Positions 20,063 through 30,412 of a DNA stretch of 40,201 nucleotides are shown here, one piece after another. The number at the start of each line of letters is the position of its first letter. The first letter of the stretch is position 1. A program made the translations under genes and the position numbers. Under the pieces are notes generated by a model. The model had not been told where the DNA came from. It ran no database searches and worked only from the letters and a program-made list of their open reading frames with translations. The stretch covers positions 1 through 40,201 of the forward strand of contig JADGJL010000117.1 in the NCBI GenBank assembly GCA_027600665.1. Reading direction: 5' to 3'. Origin of the DNA: Irineochytrium annulatum (lineage: Eukaryota; Chytridiomycota; Chytridiomycetes; Chytridiales; Chytridiaceae).

Positions 20063-22957
20063 ATGAAGCTTCAGTTCGGCTTCAGCAACCTCTTGGGTAG
20101 GTCTCTTTCGGCGACAGTGTGAATAAATGCTGACGTTATTATAGGGACGGTTTACAAGAAAGGTATTGCGGGCGAATGCCTTATTTAAATTTGCTAAAAA
20201 GTTCTTTTAAGGAAATCTCGTGTTCACATCTGATGGAAATTGTCTACTGAGTCCCGTGGGCAACCGGATAACAGTCTTCGACCTCGTTGGGTAGGGAATT
20301 CAGTCGCTTTAAGCCTTTAATCTTTGTTTTATATAGAAACAAGAGCTACACGTTGCCGTTCGAGAACCGAAAGAACATTTCTCGCATAGCGTTGGCACCG
20401 AACGATGTGTTGCTACTTTCAATAGATGAGGGTATGTGAACCCTCCCATGGTGAATTTGACTGTCATGGAATCAGACGGCCATGGAATCCTCGCCAACTT
20501 CTCCCGAAAAATCATCCTCCACCACCAAAACTTTAAAGAAAAAGTCCACGACATCCAATTCAGCCCAAACGGCGAGCTGATCGCCATCACTCACGGAAAG
20601 CGGCTGCAATTTTGGAGGGTGCCAAAGGTTGCCATCGAGTTTTCACCCTTCGTCCTGCATCGCACGTTGGCCGGGCCCTACGACGATGTGATATCGCTCA
20701 AGTGGTCGCGGGATTCTCGGTTTATCTTGGCGGGGTGTCGGGATATGACGGTGCGGGTGTTCTCGTCGGATCCGATCGAGGGTTTTGCACCGTCGACGCT
20801 TACAGGACATCGGGATATTGTGCTGGGCGCATGGTTCTCGCCGACGTCGGACAGTATCTATAGCGTCGGCCGCGACGGGTCGTTGTTTGTGTGGACGCTG
20901 AAGGATGTGGACAATCAGGCTGATGAGCTCAGTGGAGAAGAGGAGGGTGATGATGAATTGGCGCCGAAGAAGAAGCGGTTGACATTGGCGCAGAGCAAGA
21001 CTAAGAAGCCGGTGTTGAAAAAGTGGACTCTGGAGTCGCGCCACTACTTCAATCAAAATCACGCCAAAATCGTTTCCGCGGACTTTCATCAGGAATCTGG
21101 GCTGTTGGTCGTTGGATTCACGTCGGGGATCTTTGGTATCTGGGAGTTGCCGGACTTTAACAACATACACACCTTGAGGTATTTACAATCGGCGCCAATG
21201 TTTCTAACTTTGCTCAGCATATCCCAAAAGCGGATAGACGCCGTTACAATCAACCCATCGGGCGACTGGCTCGCCTTTGGCTGCTCGAAGCTCGGCCAGC
21301 TTCTCGTCTGGGAATGGAAGTCGGAATCCTACATCCTGAAGCAGCAAGGCCACCAGCACGAGATGAACTGCCTCTCTTACTCCCCCGACGGCCAATACAT
21401 CGTCACGGGCGGCGATGACGGCAAAGTGAAGCTGTGGAACACGCAATCGGGTTACTGCTTCGTCACGTTCACCAACCACTCAGCCGGCATCCAGGCGGTA
21501 GATTTCGCGAAGAAGGGGCAGGTTGTTTTCTCGGCGTCGCTTGATGGGACGATACGGGCGTTTGATATGGTACGATATCGGAACTTCAGGACCTTCACGT
21601 CCCCGACGCCGGCGCAGTTCGGGTGTTTAGCGGTAGATCCGAGCGGGGAGTTGGTGTGTGCGGGGAGTGTGGATACGTTTGAGATCTTTATATGGAGTGT
21701 GCAGACGGGGAAGCTGTTGGAGATATTATCGGGGCATGAGGCACCGATCAGTTCGTTGATCTTCTCACCGATCGAGGGCCGGCTGGTATCTGGATCTTGG
21801 GATCGAAATGTGAAGACTTGGGACGTTTTCAGTCGATCGATGAACACGGAGTCTTTCGAACATGGGACGGAGGTATTGGCACTCGCATACAGACCAGATG
21901 GCCGGCAAATCGCTGTTGCGACACTCGACGGACAAATTACAATGTGGGACATCGAGTTTGGACGCCAAGTAGGCACGATCGACGGGCGCAACGACATCGC
22001 GGGCGGTCGTCGATCGACAGACCGCGTCACGGCGGCCAACGTATCATCAAGTCAGCATTTCACATCCATCTGCTACACCGTGGACGGCACGTGCCTGATC
22101 GCCGGAGGCAACTCGAAATACGTCTGCATTTACAACCTAAAGACTTCGATCCTGATCAAGAAATTCCAAATATCCCACAACCTCTCCCTTGACGCCATGC
22201 ATGAGGAGCTGGACTCGAGGAACATGACGGATGCGGGACCGAAGGACCTGATCGACGATTCCGGTGACCTCAGCGACCTGGAGGATCGATTGGATCGGAG
22301 CCTGCCCGGCGCGCAGAAGGGGGACTTGAGTCTGCGGGCGAATACAAAAGTGGAGGCCCGGACGAAGGGCGTAAAGTTCTCACCGACGGGGAGGACTTGG
22401 GCGGCGGCGTCGACAGAGGGGTTGCTGATATACTCTCTGGACGATTTCATCAACTTTGACCCATTCGACCTTGAGATCGACATCACGCCGGAGACCATCG
22501 TCGCGGCGTTACGAGAGAGGGATGAGTTTCTCCGCGCGTTGATCATGGCGTTCAGGCTTGGCGAGAGGGCGATGGTCGAGATCGTGTACAGCGAGACGCC
22601 GCATACGGAGATTCCCGTGGTCGTGAAATCGTTGCCGCAAAAATATTTGGGGCGGCTGCTAGCGTTCTTGGTCGAGCAGGTGGATAAGAACCCGAATTTC
22701 CATTTCAATCTGCTATGGTGTAACTCGGTCACGCGGTATCATGGACAGTACTTGAAGGACCATTCGCAGGAGTTTGCGAGTGTCTTGAGAGGGCTTGTTA
22801 AGGCTATATCGAAGATATATGAATCTCTGAGCAAAGTGTACGTCTTTCAGCTTGCCTGGTCATGGCGCCTTCTAAATGCTTTTCCAACAGGACTAACGAG
22901 AACATCTACTCGATCGGCTACCTCGTCCAGCAATTGAAGATAGCGAGGGCGACATAG
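20063..22957 (+). CDS. PWP2: Pwp2/Utp1, WD-repeat protein of the SSU processome
   Basis: Pwp2 is a core UTP-B component of the small-subunit processome that processes pre-18S rRNA in the nucleolus. Exons 20063-20096, 20145-20162, 20212-20290, 20337-20431, 20476-21178, 21218-22837 and 22891-22957 give about 871 residues, near the family's usual ~900. The start MKLQFGFSNLLG, with the early segment GNLVFTSDGNCLLSPVGNR, is typical of the family. Many WD units follow (SYSPDGQYIVTGGDDGKVKL, ISSLIFSPIEGRLVSGSWDR), then an Utp12-type helical C-terminus (LPQKYLGRLLAFLVEQVD) and the end NENIYSIGYLVQQLK. The 39-nt intron at 21179-21217 (branch TTCTAAC) has no stop and is a multiple of three; it is removed because HTLSISQKRIDAV is the conserved reading. 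A Lys-rich insert (PKKKRLTLAQSKTKK) lies between early WD repeats. Single-copy housekeeping gene; identification is firm. Confidence 0.95.
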
Positions 22958-23093
22958 GATTTTACCACGGATTTTAGAACCTTTTCGACAAGCTCCTCTG
23001 TTTTTGTCCGATGAAGGCTTTATCACAAAGAGTGCCGAGTGCCTCAAGTTAGATTTTCGTTTAGCGCAGTTTGATGACTTTGTATTTATCTTT

Positions 23094-23458
23094 CTATTTT
23101 TGCTGATATGCCACCGAGAAATCGTTCGCCTTTTGCTCAATAAACGCTTTTGAGAGGAACCACTTCGATACGCATCTGTCTATGCAAACGGACTCCCCCT
23201 TCTTCAACTCCCCGTCCTGATGGTAGTCCTTGATGCATTTCGTGTGGCAATTTGAGGCGATTCTATGACCAAATATTAGATAAAGCACCGTTATACGAAT
23301 AAGCACCCCAATACCTTCGTTTGAAGTCGGCATCAATCTCCTGGAAGGTTCACAGCCATCAGTACTTCTGCGGAATGGAATGCCAATTTATCAGAAAACG
23401 TCACCATCAGGATCTCCGTCTGCCACGCCGGCATGTTTGCAAAAGTTGCCGGGTCCAT
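23094..23458 (-). CDS. TIM10: Tim10, small Tim chaperone of the mitochondrial intermembrane space
   Basis: Tim10, with Tim9, escorts hydrophobic carrier proteins across the intermembrane space to the TIM22 complex. Exons (minus) 23405-23458, 23315-23340 and 23094-23262 join in phase to 82 residues, the expected length. The protein starts MDPATFANMPAW. It has the twin CX3C motif (CHTKC, 16 residues, CIDRC) that forms two disulfides, and the family-typical GELKKGESVCIDRCVSKW. The middle exon is only 26 nt. Tim9 and Tim8/13 have different residues around the second CX3C, so Tim10 is the best fit. The gene converges with PWP2 (136 bp apart) and is divergent from Sel1 paralog B. Confidence 0.9.
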
Positions 23459-23567
23459 TATAGATAGATATTCGATGCCGCAAGTGGAAACAGTGATAGA
23501 ATCGCGAGCTCGGAGGTGCTCCAAGTCGATTAGTGAAGGAAGCGAAAACGAATGGAAAGACGGTAGA
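23459..23567. promoter_or_regulatory. Bidirectional promoter, TIM10 / Sel1-B
   Basis: 109 bp separate the two divergent start codons. The frame of Sel1-B is open upstream to an ATG at 23433, but that would overlap TIM10 exon 1 in antisense, and homology with paralog A begins at 23568 (MASHQGVD against MESHQAVD). Confidence 0.5.
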
Positions 23568-25889
23568 ATGGCAAGCCACCAGGGCGTAGACCAAGTTGAG
23601 CAAGCGCTCGAGTTCGTGAAGGTGCAGGAGCTGCTGGATCGATCGTTGAATCTCGACAAGCAGCCGGAAAGGTGTGATCAGGACGATGGTTAGTTGCATT
23701 CCTTTCCTGCCACATTGTTTCGCTCTTTATTTACTTGTTTGCTCTGTTCTTTATTCTCTCCTTCCCCCGAGTTATCTCCCTTGTCGCGCACGTGTTTTAG
23801 TTACGGTATGATTAATCTTGCAGAACAGAGGAAGATGACTCGACGTTGGCGATAGCGCTGACCATATTGGAACGCGCCGATAACATCGAGAACAAACTCC
23901 TGGCGGGCGAGAATGTCATTGGGACAGATGCGATATTGCTTAAGTGGTCTTCCGTCGGCGCGAGCTACAAACGCGGGCGGAATAGGCGCGACGTCCCGTC
24001 AAGCGGAGAAGGTGACGCGTCGGGGGATGATTGGTCCCGTTCGTCGTCATCCACCTCGATCATCGACCCGGAAGCTTTGGTACCCATTCCTGCTGGTGTG
24101 AAAGTCCCAGAAGATCCGCGGAAGGAGTTCGGTATGTTGTGCGTCACCCGACCAGGTCATGCCTAATAGGTCGCAACCAGAGGCCGCGCTCTCAAACATT
24201 GACTGGGGCTACTACAAAAAGGGCATTACATCCATCACGTCCCTAGCCGAGATCGGCTTCGTCCCCGCCAAATCCTACCTCAACCCCTCCACCACGCCGC
24301 TCAAGAACCCCTCTGCCGCCCTTCAAATTGCCCTCCATGTCTCCTCGACCCCTAACGAGCCGCCCAATTCTGCCCTGCCGTGGTTTCGGAAAGCCGCGGA
24401 GGGGGGCGACGCGGTCGCGCAGCTCGAGCTTGCGAAGCGCGTGTTTGCTGCAGACCCGGGGGAGGCGATGGTGTGGCTTCATCGGAGCTGGAACGGGAAC
24501 GGAAGCGCGGAGGCAGCGTTCTTGATCGGGTGCGTGTTCTACAAAGGGTTTCATGCGATGTCGGGGGGGACAGGGTCTCCCACCGCGGTACGCGAGGATG
24601 GGTGTGAAAATTCGGCCCTGCAGAACGGCGATGGCGTCAACGGCGGTGGGGTCGGTTCTGTGCCCTGGCATCTCCTGGATCCCGATATGGCGAAGGGGCG
24701 CTCGGTATCCCCAGATCCTGTCGCGGCTGGGCTGTGGTTCGCGCGTGCGGCGGATCGCGGACATCTGGGCGGCCACGCGGCCTTTGGCGAGATCCGGTTG
24801 ACTGGCTTCGATCGTCAGGCGCCGAATCCGACGCTGGCGTTACGGCACATTGCAAAAGCTGCGGGGACTTTGAAGGATGACGGCAACGTAAAGCCCACAA
24901 TACCGAGGGCGATGTACGTGCTGGGCCAGTGTTTGCGGCGCGGTGTGGGCACGGGGAAGGATGAAGCTTTGGCGTCTGAATGGTTGAAGAAGGCGGGGGA
25001 ATTGGGGTTTGGGGCCGATGAATCGGCAGTGGCGGGCAACAGGCGCCACGGCGCGAACCATAAAAAGATGTCCGAGGCCGAGCTTTTGCGTGCGGCGAAG
25101 GGTGTGCGGATGTTGAGGAAGGCGGCCGTTCAGGGTGTCCCACGAGCGATGTACGTTTTAGGTCTGTGTCTGAAGAAGGGATTTGGGACAGAGCGGGACG
25201 AGGAGGAGGGGGAGGAGTGGATGAAGAAGGCGACAGAGTGTGGATTTACGCCCGGGAGCGTGGACCCGATAGAGCCATCATCGACATTGGCGAGGACGGA
25301 GGATGCGGTGACTGCAACAAAGCTCCCCACCGGTGCAAAGGCGACGAAACCTGGACTGCAAAAGGGGAAGTCAGAGCTGCTGGCGGCTGCGGCGGCGGCG
25401 GCGGCACAATCGATGGGCGGTTCGACACTGGGCTTGTTACGATCGGCTGTTGACCCTGTGGAACAACTATTGGAACCATCGAAATCAGAGGAGGTTACAG
25501 ACCTAATAGTCATATCCCCGGATGCACCCGCGCCGGAAACTGTTGCGACGGCGGAACCTCCCAAGCTGTCAGATGCTCCGGATCATGGTGGCATTATTGA
25601 GGGTGCAAGTACGCCCTTAAATGCGAACGCTGCGGCGGCGGAAGTCACGAAGCCGGCGGAGGTTCGAGATCTTCTTGGCATATCCTCGGCCGCCTCGCCT
25701 GCGGATATTCCTGCTGTCGATAAGAAGATCTTTAGCGACTTTAGTGCAACCGCAGAGGATCGGTTGGCTGACCCGTTTGCGGCGACACCGTTCGAGACTC
25801 TGTACCCTTTCACCGATTCATCGGGGGAGGTGATAAAGGTGGAGATTATGGCGCCGACGAAGCCGCGACCAGAGACCAGGCCGAATTGA
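23568..25889 (+). CDS. Sel1-like repeat protein, paralog B
   Basis: Inverted paralog of the gene at 1292-3712, about 20 kb away. Exons 23568-23688, 23829-24131 and 24181-25889 give 710 residues, with both introns at the same positions and phases as in A. The second intron (49 nt, GTATGT...ACCAG) contains stops, so here splicing is required. The N-terminal module (VQELLDRSLNLDKQPERC) is followed by the acidic EEDDSTLAIALTILERADNI, then Sel1 units (WFRKAAEGGDAVAQLELAKR, WFARAADRGHLGGHAAFGEI, RAMYVLGQCLRRGVGTGKDE, RAMYVLGLCLKKGFGTERDE). An Ala-rich disordered tail ends PTKPRPETRPN. B has an intact C-terminal tail where A has an in-frame TAG. There is no signal peptide or membrane segment, so it is probably cytosolic; the function is not known beyond scaffold-type repeats. 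Confidence 0.88.
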
Positions 25890-27136
25890 TGCCTCATAGA
25901 AACTCGGAAATAGAATGCTCGTCTGCGACAAAATAACTTATCGCACTTTTTTTACTCTTATGCACGTTAGTCGTGAGAGGAACGAGAGGCTCGCAAGGAA
26001 ATCCCAAAGCCACCAACTCGACCTTACTCCAGTCGCTCCTGTCGAGTTAACCGAAAATGGCCGCAAGCATGACGGGAGCCCAGGTACGCGCCTCTTCGCC
26101 GAGATGAGAGAGGGCCCTGGTAGTTATTCGGGACTCGCAGATTATAGGAGAATGCCTCACCAGTGGACATCACGACAGATACGATTAAATCGTACGCTGC
26201 GTATGTGCCGATCAGGTCGCGTCGTGTATGTGTCTCCCGACGATCGGATGGACGCTTGCAGTTCACATTCTCGCGGCGGTGTCGGTGGAAGAGGAGTCCA
26301 TGCAAGGCCCATTGAGTGGTAACTTGTCACCTCCATCTCCATCAGCCTTCTGTCCCATATGCATCATCGCCTTCTACACACGTCCACCCCGCTCCTCTCC
26401 AAGTCCCTCCGGCGTCCGCGTCACCCTCGCCATTCCCCACCATCGCCGCCACCGTCTCCCCCCCCCCCCCCCACCCCCGGCGGCGGGCCCCCCCGGCCCG
26501 GGAAAAACAACCGGCAGGCGACCCCCGGCGGCGGGAGCGGCGGCGCCGGCGCGGGGGGGGCGGGGTCGAGGAGGGCTGGGAGGGATGAGTGCGGGTGTTA
26601 GAGCGGGGTTTGTCGCGTCAGAGGAGGGGTTGACGGTTATGGATGAGGCCTGTTGGGGAGACATGGTTATTATGTTTTTAGACGAAGAGGAGGTCGATCA
26701 TGAGGGCGGGTCCGAGGATGAGGACGGCGGGGGCAAGCATTTTTTTTTTTTGCGAGTTAGGAGCTGGACATTGTCAGCATCTTTTCTTTAAAGTTGTTTT
26801 CTTTGAACTCGTTTATCAAACATCTCATGTTTAACACTTACCGACGTTATTGTAGACAGGAGGCGGGGTGGCGCAGGTGTGTACAAAGGGGAAGTGGAGA
26901 CTTCGTTGGCTCTTCATTTCTTTTCAGTTCGTTTTGTTCGGCCTCTATTTTTCATTATTCGCGAATAAGGTTCACGCCATGTCCTGGCGGCTTTGTGCCG
27001 CCCCAAGGCAATAACACATCCCGTCAAAAGCTCAAAATAAATCCCAGCACTACCCAAAATTCGACAACTCCCCCCAACAAGCAAAAAACACAAATAGTCA
27101 CTATCTGGAGATTCTCTTATCAAGGCGCGCTAAGAA
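25890..27136. other. Gene-poor region with GC-rich low-complexity block
   Basis: About 1.25 kb after Sel1-B without a supported gene. ORFs at 25915-26322 and 26228-26791 are low complexity (Pro/Arg/Gly-rich) and follow the GC-rich block in all frames, so they are not called. It contains the C tract and G-run block at 26458-26584, a T run near 26741-26751 and otherwise unremarkable AT-richer sequence. Confidence 0.55.
26458..26584 (+). repeat. C-tract plus G-quadruplex-type G runs
   Basis: A pure run of 15 C (26458-26472) is followed by CCCCC, CGG-repeat-like and CCCCCCC runs. The 3' end (26553-26584) has G8-C-G4-TCGAGGA-G3-CT-G3-A-G3. That spacing satisfies the usual G3+N1-7 quadruplex pattern, and the C runs could form an i-motif on the same strand. 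It lies in a non-coding gap. Confidence 0.7.
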
Positions 27137-27491
27137 ATGACGCAGCCCAGAACTTCTTTCTCCAACGCCTTTCGACAGTCTCTCTTCCACGACTCCGTTC
27201 TCCGGGCAGGGCTCAAGGCCTTCAATCGCCCGAAGGTGCGTCCACTTTATGCGACACACGACCGAGGTTAAATAAAAAGTCATAAGAAGGGGTAGAACGG
27301 GATAATGCGCGAGATAGGTGGGGCTGACGAGCAAAAAAGCGACGGCGCAAGGGCGGGATGTTCGCGTCCCTGCGACCGACCGCTTTCTGTTCATCGCCCC
27401 CGAGGTAGAAGGGTGGATCATGGCAGATGACAGCGAGGTAATAATAGCGAGAAACCATAATCACAGTGCAAATAATAATCAGCTGCAGTAG
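27137..27491 (+). CDS. Weak candidate small gene, three exons
   Basis: An exon-like frame starts at ATG 27137 (MTQPRTSFSNAFRQSLFHDS) and runs to a GTGCGT donor at 27236. A second stop-free stretch (27318-27437) in phase 0 encodes VGLTSKKATAQGRDVRVPAT and RFLFIAPEVEGWIMADDSE. It is followed by a GTAATA donor and a last exon 27483-27491 (LQ, stop), giving 75 residues. The composition, with a basic amphipathic N-terminus, could suit a small mitochondrial protein, but I do not recognise it. Stop-free stretches also exist on the other strand here. Support is only splice-site and phase agreement in a region otherwise devoid of genes. Confidence 0.3.
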
Positions 27492-28403
27492 GATGATTGG
27501 AACAGAACGGGCTCAAAAGTCACGGGAAGGAAGATGGGATGGAAGCTACGACGGAACTCCCGCCCATACTTCATTGATCGCCAGCATCGCTGTCGTCTGC
27601 TCGCATCATCCACACCATGCTGATTATGCTATCATGGCATGGGGCCTGGAGAACGGAAGAAAACATCGAAGTTTTGACAGCATGTATTGACATCCATTGT
27701 AGCGAAAACAGAGGGTTGTGGTACAAATATCTTGCAAGAAAGGGTAATCGGAGGAAAATATATGATCTACAAGTGTCTATGTCTGCGCAAGAAGGAGTTT
27801 TACAAGTGTTGTGTGTCTGTGCGGTGATAGCGAGTGAATATGACGTTAAGAAGGAAGAAGAAGAAAAAAGGATAAAGTGTAACCATGGATGGTGAGCGAG
27901 AACCTCAAACGGCCGTCTAAAGCGGTTTTGGTGTGTGTAAGTGAGAAAGAAAGAATATAGCATCCAGCGTGGAGAGAAGAAGAATATGGAGGGAAGGAGA
28001 ATCTTCCGACGATAAAAGGTAGAGAGTAAGTCAAAAAGCAGCGTGCTCATACTAAATACGCGGTGTAGGTAAGTAAACAGAAACAGGACTTAAACTTCCT
28101 TGAAGATGTAGTGGAGAATATCCAAGGTTGATGGTGCGTGAGAGAACATCCTCAAAAGGCCCATACGCGGTTCAAGGACGTGACAGGAAAAGAAACATTA
28201 AGAAGTAAAGGCAGAGAGTAACCAATCCCGCACGCGGTGGTGGACGAAAAAGCCGCAAACATCCAAAGAACAGAAGGGAATGTAGTGATCGAAGAAGGGT
28301 AAACATCCATACTGATACTGACGATACCGAACTCCGTCATCGACTCAAAATAACATCCCCAAATACGCATTCGGCAAGCTCTTTTGAGGACGTTAGACGT
28401 TTT
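27492..28403. other. Intergenic region, no supported gene
   Basis: About 0.9 kb, purine-rich on the plus strand (many GAAGAAG and GAGAAAG stretches), which opens a long minus-strand ORF (27571-28050) rich in Phe, Leu, Ser and Tyr that looks compositional. Two loosely similar segments near 27885-27930 and 28130-28175 (each ATGGTG..GAGAAC/ATC CTCAAA) may be an old duplication. It probably contains the 3' flank of the YTH gene. Confidence 0.5.
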
Positions 28404-30412
28404 TTAGCGCTCTATCACTCTCACCTGAGCCCTCGGTCTCATCAAGCTCGGGAACGCGTCCACACCCTCGTTTCCGTCGCGGCTCGGTGATTGTTGCAAG
28501 TCCACGGGCTGATGCGACAACCGGCGGACCTCACGCGGGAGCGATAACGTCGCGTACTGCTGGATCTGTGGAGTCTGCTGCAGAGGCTGGTGCCGATGTT
28601 GAAGCTCGAGACGGTGGGCGCGCTCGAATTCTTCAAGGATGCGCTTGCCGATCGTCGGTTCAACCTTTATGTGAGGTGTGTTAATGGCCGGCTGGTCAAT
28701 ATGAAATGCAAGAACACGAACCTCGACGCCGTCGCGGCTTATGCGGACGGGCTTGCCGCCGTTCCTGGTTGAGATTAGATCGAGGTTTTGAGTAATGTGG
28801 ACGTACCAGGAGTTCCGGAGGTGGACCGTTTGGGCAAAGACGAGTCGCTGGCTAACGGGATGTTGAGAGAAACGCAGCAATAAACATAAAAGACGAATAC
28901 ATCCGGCTAACCGAAACTTCCTCCCTCGCCCTCATGATTGCTGAAGCATACCCACTGAAGCTCTTATGCCCGTCCCCGCCCGGGCCATCTACACTGAAAC
29001 CTCCCCAAACGAATCCAACTAGGTCGACCTTGTGGTCGCTTAACTGACATCCCTGCTTCTTCTTTCACCTCGCAAAACTTACATCCTTATCCACTCAACC
29101 CGAAACGGCTGCCCGAGCTTGCTTATCGTTACGGGCGCCCACCGTCCTTGTCCCTGCTGCCGTCCTCCCATAAAGCTTCCTTCTCCTTCAGCTCCTCCGC
29201 TGGTGTGGAGGCCAGGCTGGACGCCAACACCGACGCCGGGGATCTCGGAAGCCATGCGGGCGTAGCCAAAGAAGGAGCCGGACTTGTTGGCGGAAAAGAT
29301 GAGGTAGACGTTGTCGGAGTTCTAAAAAGGGGAAGGGAGAAGGTAATAAGGGCATTGGATAAATGAGGGAGCTTCGAGTAAGAGGAGAGCCCAGCATAGC
29401 GAACGATCTATGTCGAAAGAAAGGTTCCGTCCAAATCAAATTCTCTATCCAAGTTCCCCGTAACAAATAGATGTACATCCAAAATCTAGCGAAGAGAGAA
29501 GGTCCGTCCATCCCTTAATCCTCGGAGAGCGATAAAACTTCATTCAATAACATATTTCTCCTATCCGCCATCCCATCTCGACCTCATAATGAAAGTTGAT
29601 CATACCAGAAACGCGCGATTCAAGATGGGCTCGTTCTTCCTCTGAGTTGCCCACACTCCTATCATCGCGCCACAATGCAAAATAAATGTACCAATAAGAG
29701 ATTACAATTCAACCACAGCGTAGGACCCGAACGTACCGCACTCCACGGCCATCATCAAATCCTCAACCGTCAAGCTCTTGAGGATGAAATACCTATCCTT
29801 GTACCTCGGGCTCCCCGCCTCTTCCTGCGGGCCCAATAGCGCGTTCCTCGCCGGCGGAAGCTGTGGCGTCGCTAACATCCCTCCACGCGGCATCACCTCC
29901 TGATGTTGACGCGGCGACGTCTGCATCTGCTGCTGAAGTGGCGCGTCGCGGTCCGCCTTAAGTCGGACGACGCCCACCGTTCGCCCGCCAACGACCAACC
30001 CTGCCAGCCCCGGAGTCCTCGCAACCTCGGGGTCAAGCTCAACAACCGCACCGCCGTCCGCGGGGATGTGTACGATATCCTTTTCCGTTGGGGATGACGT
30101 GTCAGCAGATCGCGACCAAGGGAAGGGATGGCTCACCCGAACGGCGCAGCCGGCCTGCAGGAGGGCAAGACCGAGCTCGTCCCGCGAGAGGGTGGGTGGC
30201 AGGTTATAGACGTAAAAGGTCGATGGCGTGGCGCGCATGGCAGATTGGATTTGAATTTTGGGAGCGAAGAGAGATTGTGAGCGCGGTATGGGGAGCGCGG
30301 CTGGAACGATTCGGACGGGCGCAGGAGGGACGGGGGACGGGGGACGATGGTGGACCGCGGATGGGACGGCCGTTGATGTGGGACCTGGGACGAGGAGACG
30401 GTGGAGGACCAA
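28404..30412 (-). CDS. RRM-YTH protein, m6A RNA reader
   Basis: YTH domains bind N6-methyladenosine in RNA. Exons (minus) 30137-30412, 29737-30079, 29606-29658, 29083-29321, 28807-28851, 28722-28764 and 28404-28664 give about 419 residues with every phase matching. An RRM (about 62-140) starts FYVYNLPPTLSRDEL and continues after a 57-nt, stop-free, multiple-of-three intron as DIVHIPADGGAVVELD. A Gln-rich linker follows. The YTH domain (about 189-345) reads DRYFILKSLTVEDLMMAVEC, GVWATQRKNEPILNRAFL, NSDNVYLIFSANKSGSFFGY, QPFRVEWIRI, VHLRNSWNGGKPVRISRDG and EPTIGKRILEEF. The tryptophan in VWATQ and a second in GRWAPV are candidates for the aromatic cage. A Gly/Gln-rich insert interrupts the domain between ARMASEI and the second tryptophan. 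The RRM plus YTH order resembles the arrangement known in ascomycete YTH proteins. The N-terminal 58 Pro-rich residues are uncertain; the start could be ATG 30238 (MRATPSTF). Confidence 0.88.

Noticed and set aside
26228..26791. Pro/Arg/Gly-rich ORF across the GC block
   Set aside because: All frames are open through the homopolymer block because of base composition; peptide has no recognisable feature.
27571..28050. 159-codon minus-strand ORF rich in Phe, Leu and Ser
   Set aside because: It mirrors purine-rich plus-strand sequence, has no domain and no exon-like borders; compositional ORF.
28590..28772. Plus-strand ORF MPMLKLETVGALEFFKDALA that looks protein-like
   Set aside because: It is antisense to the YTH exons, whose conserved residues and splice phases settle the strand.
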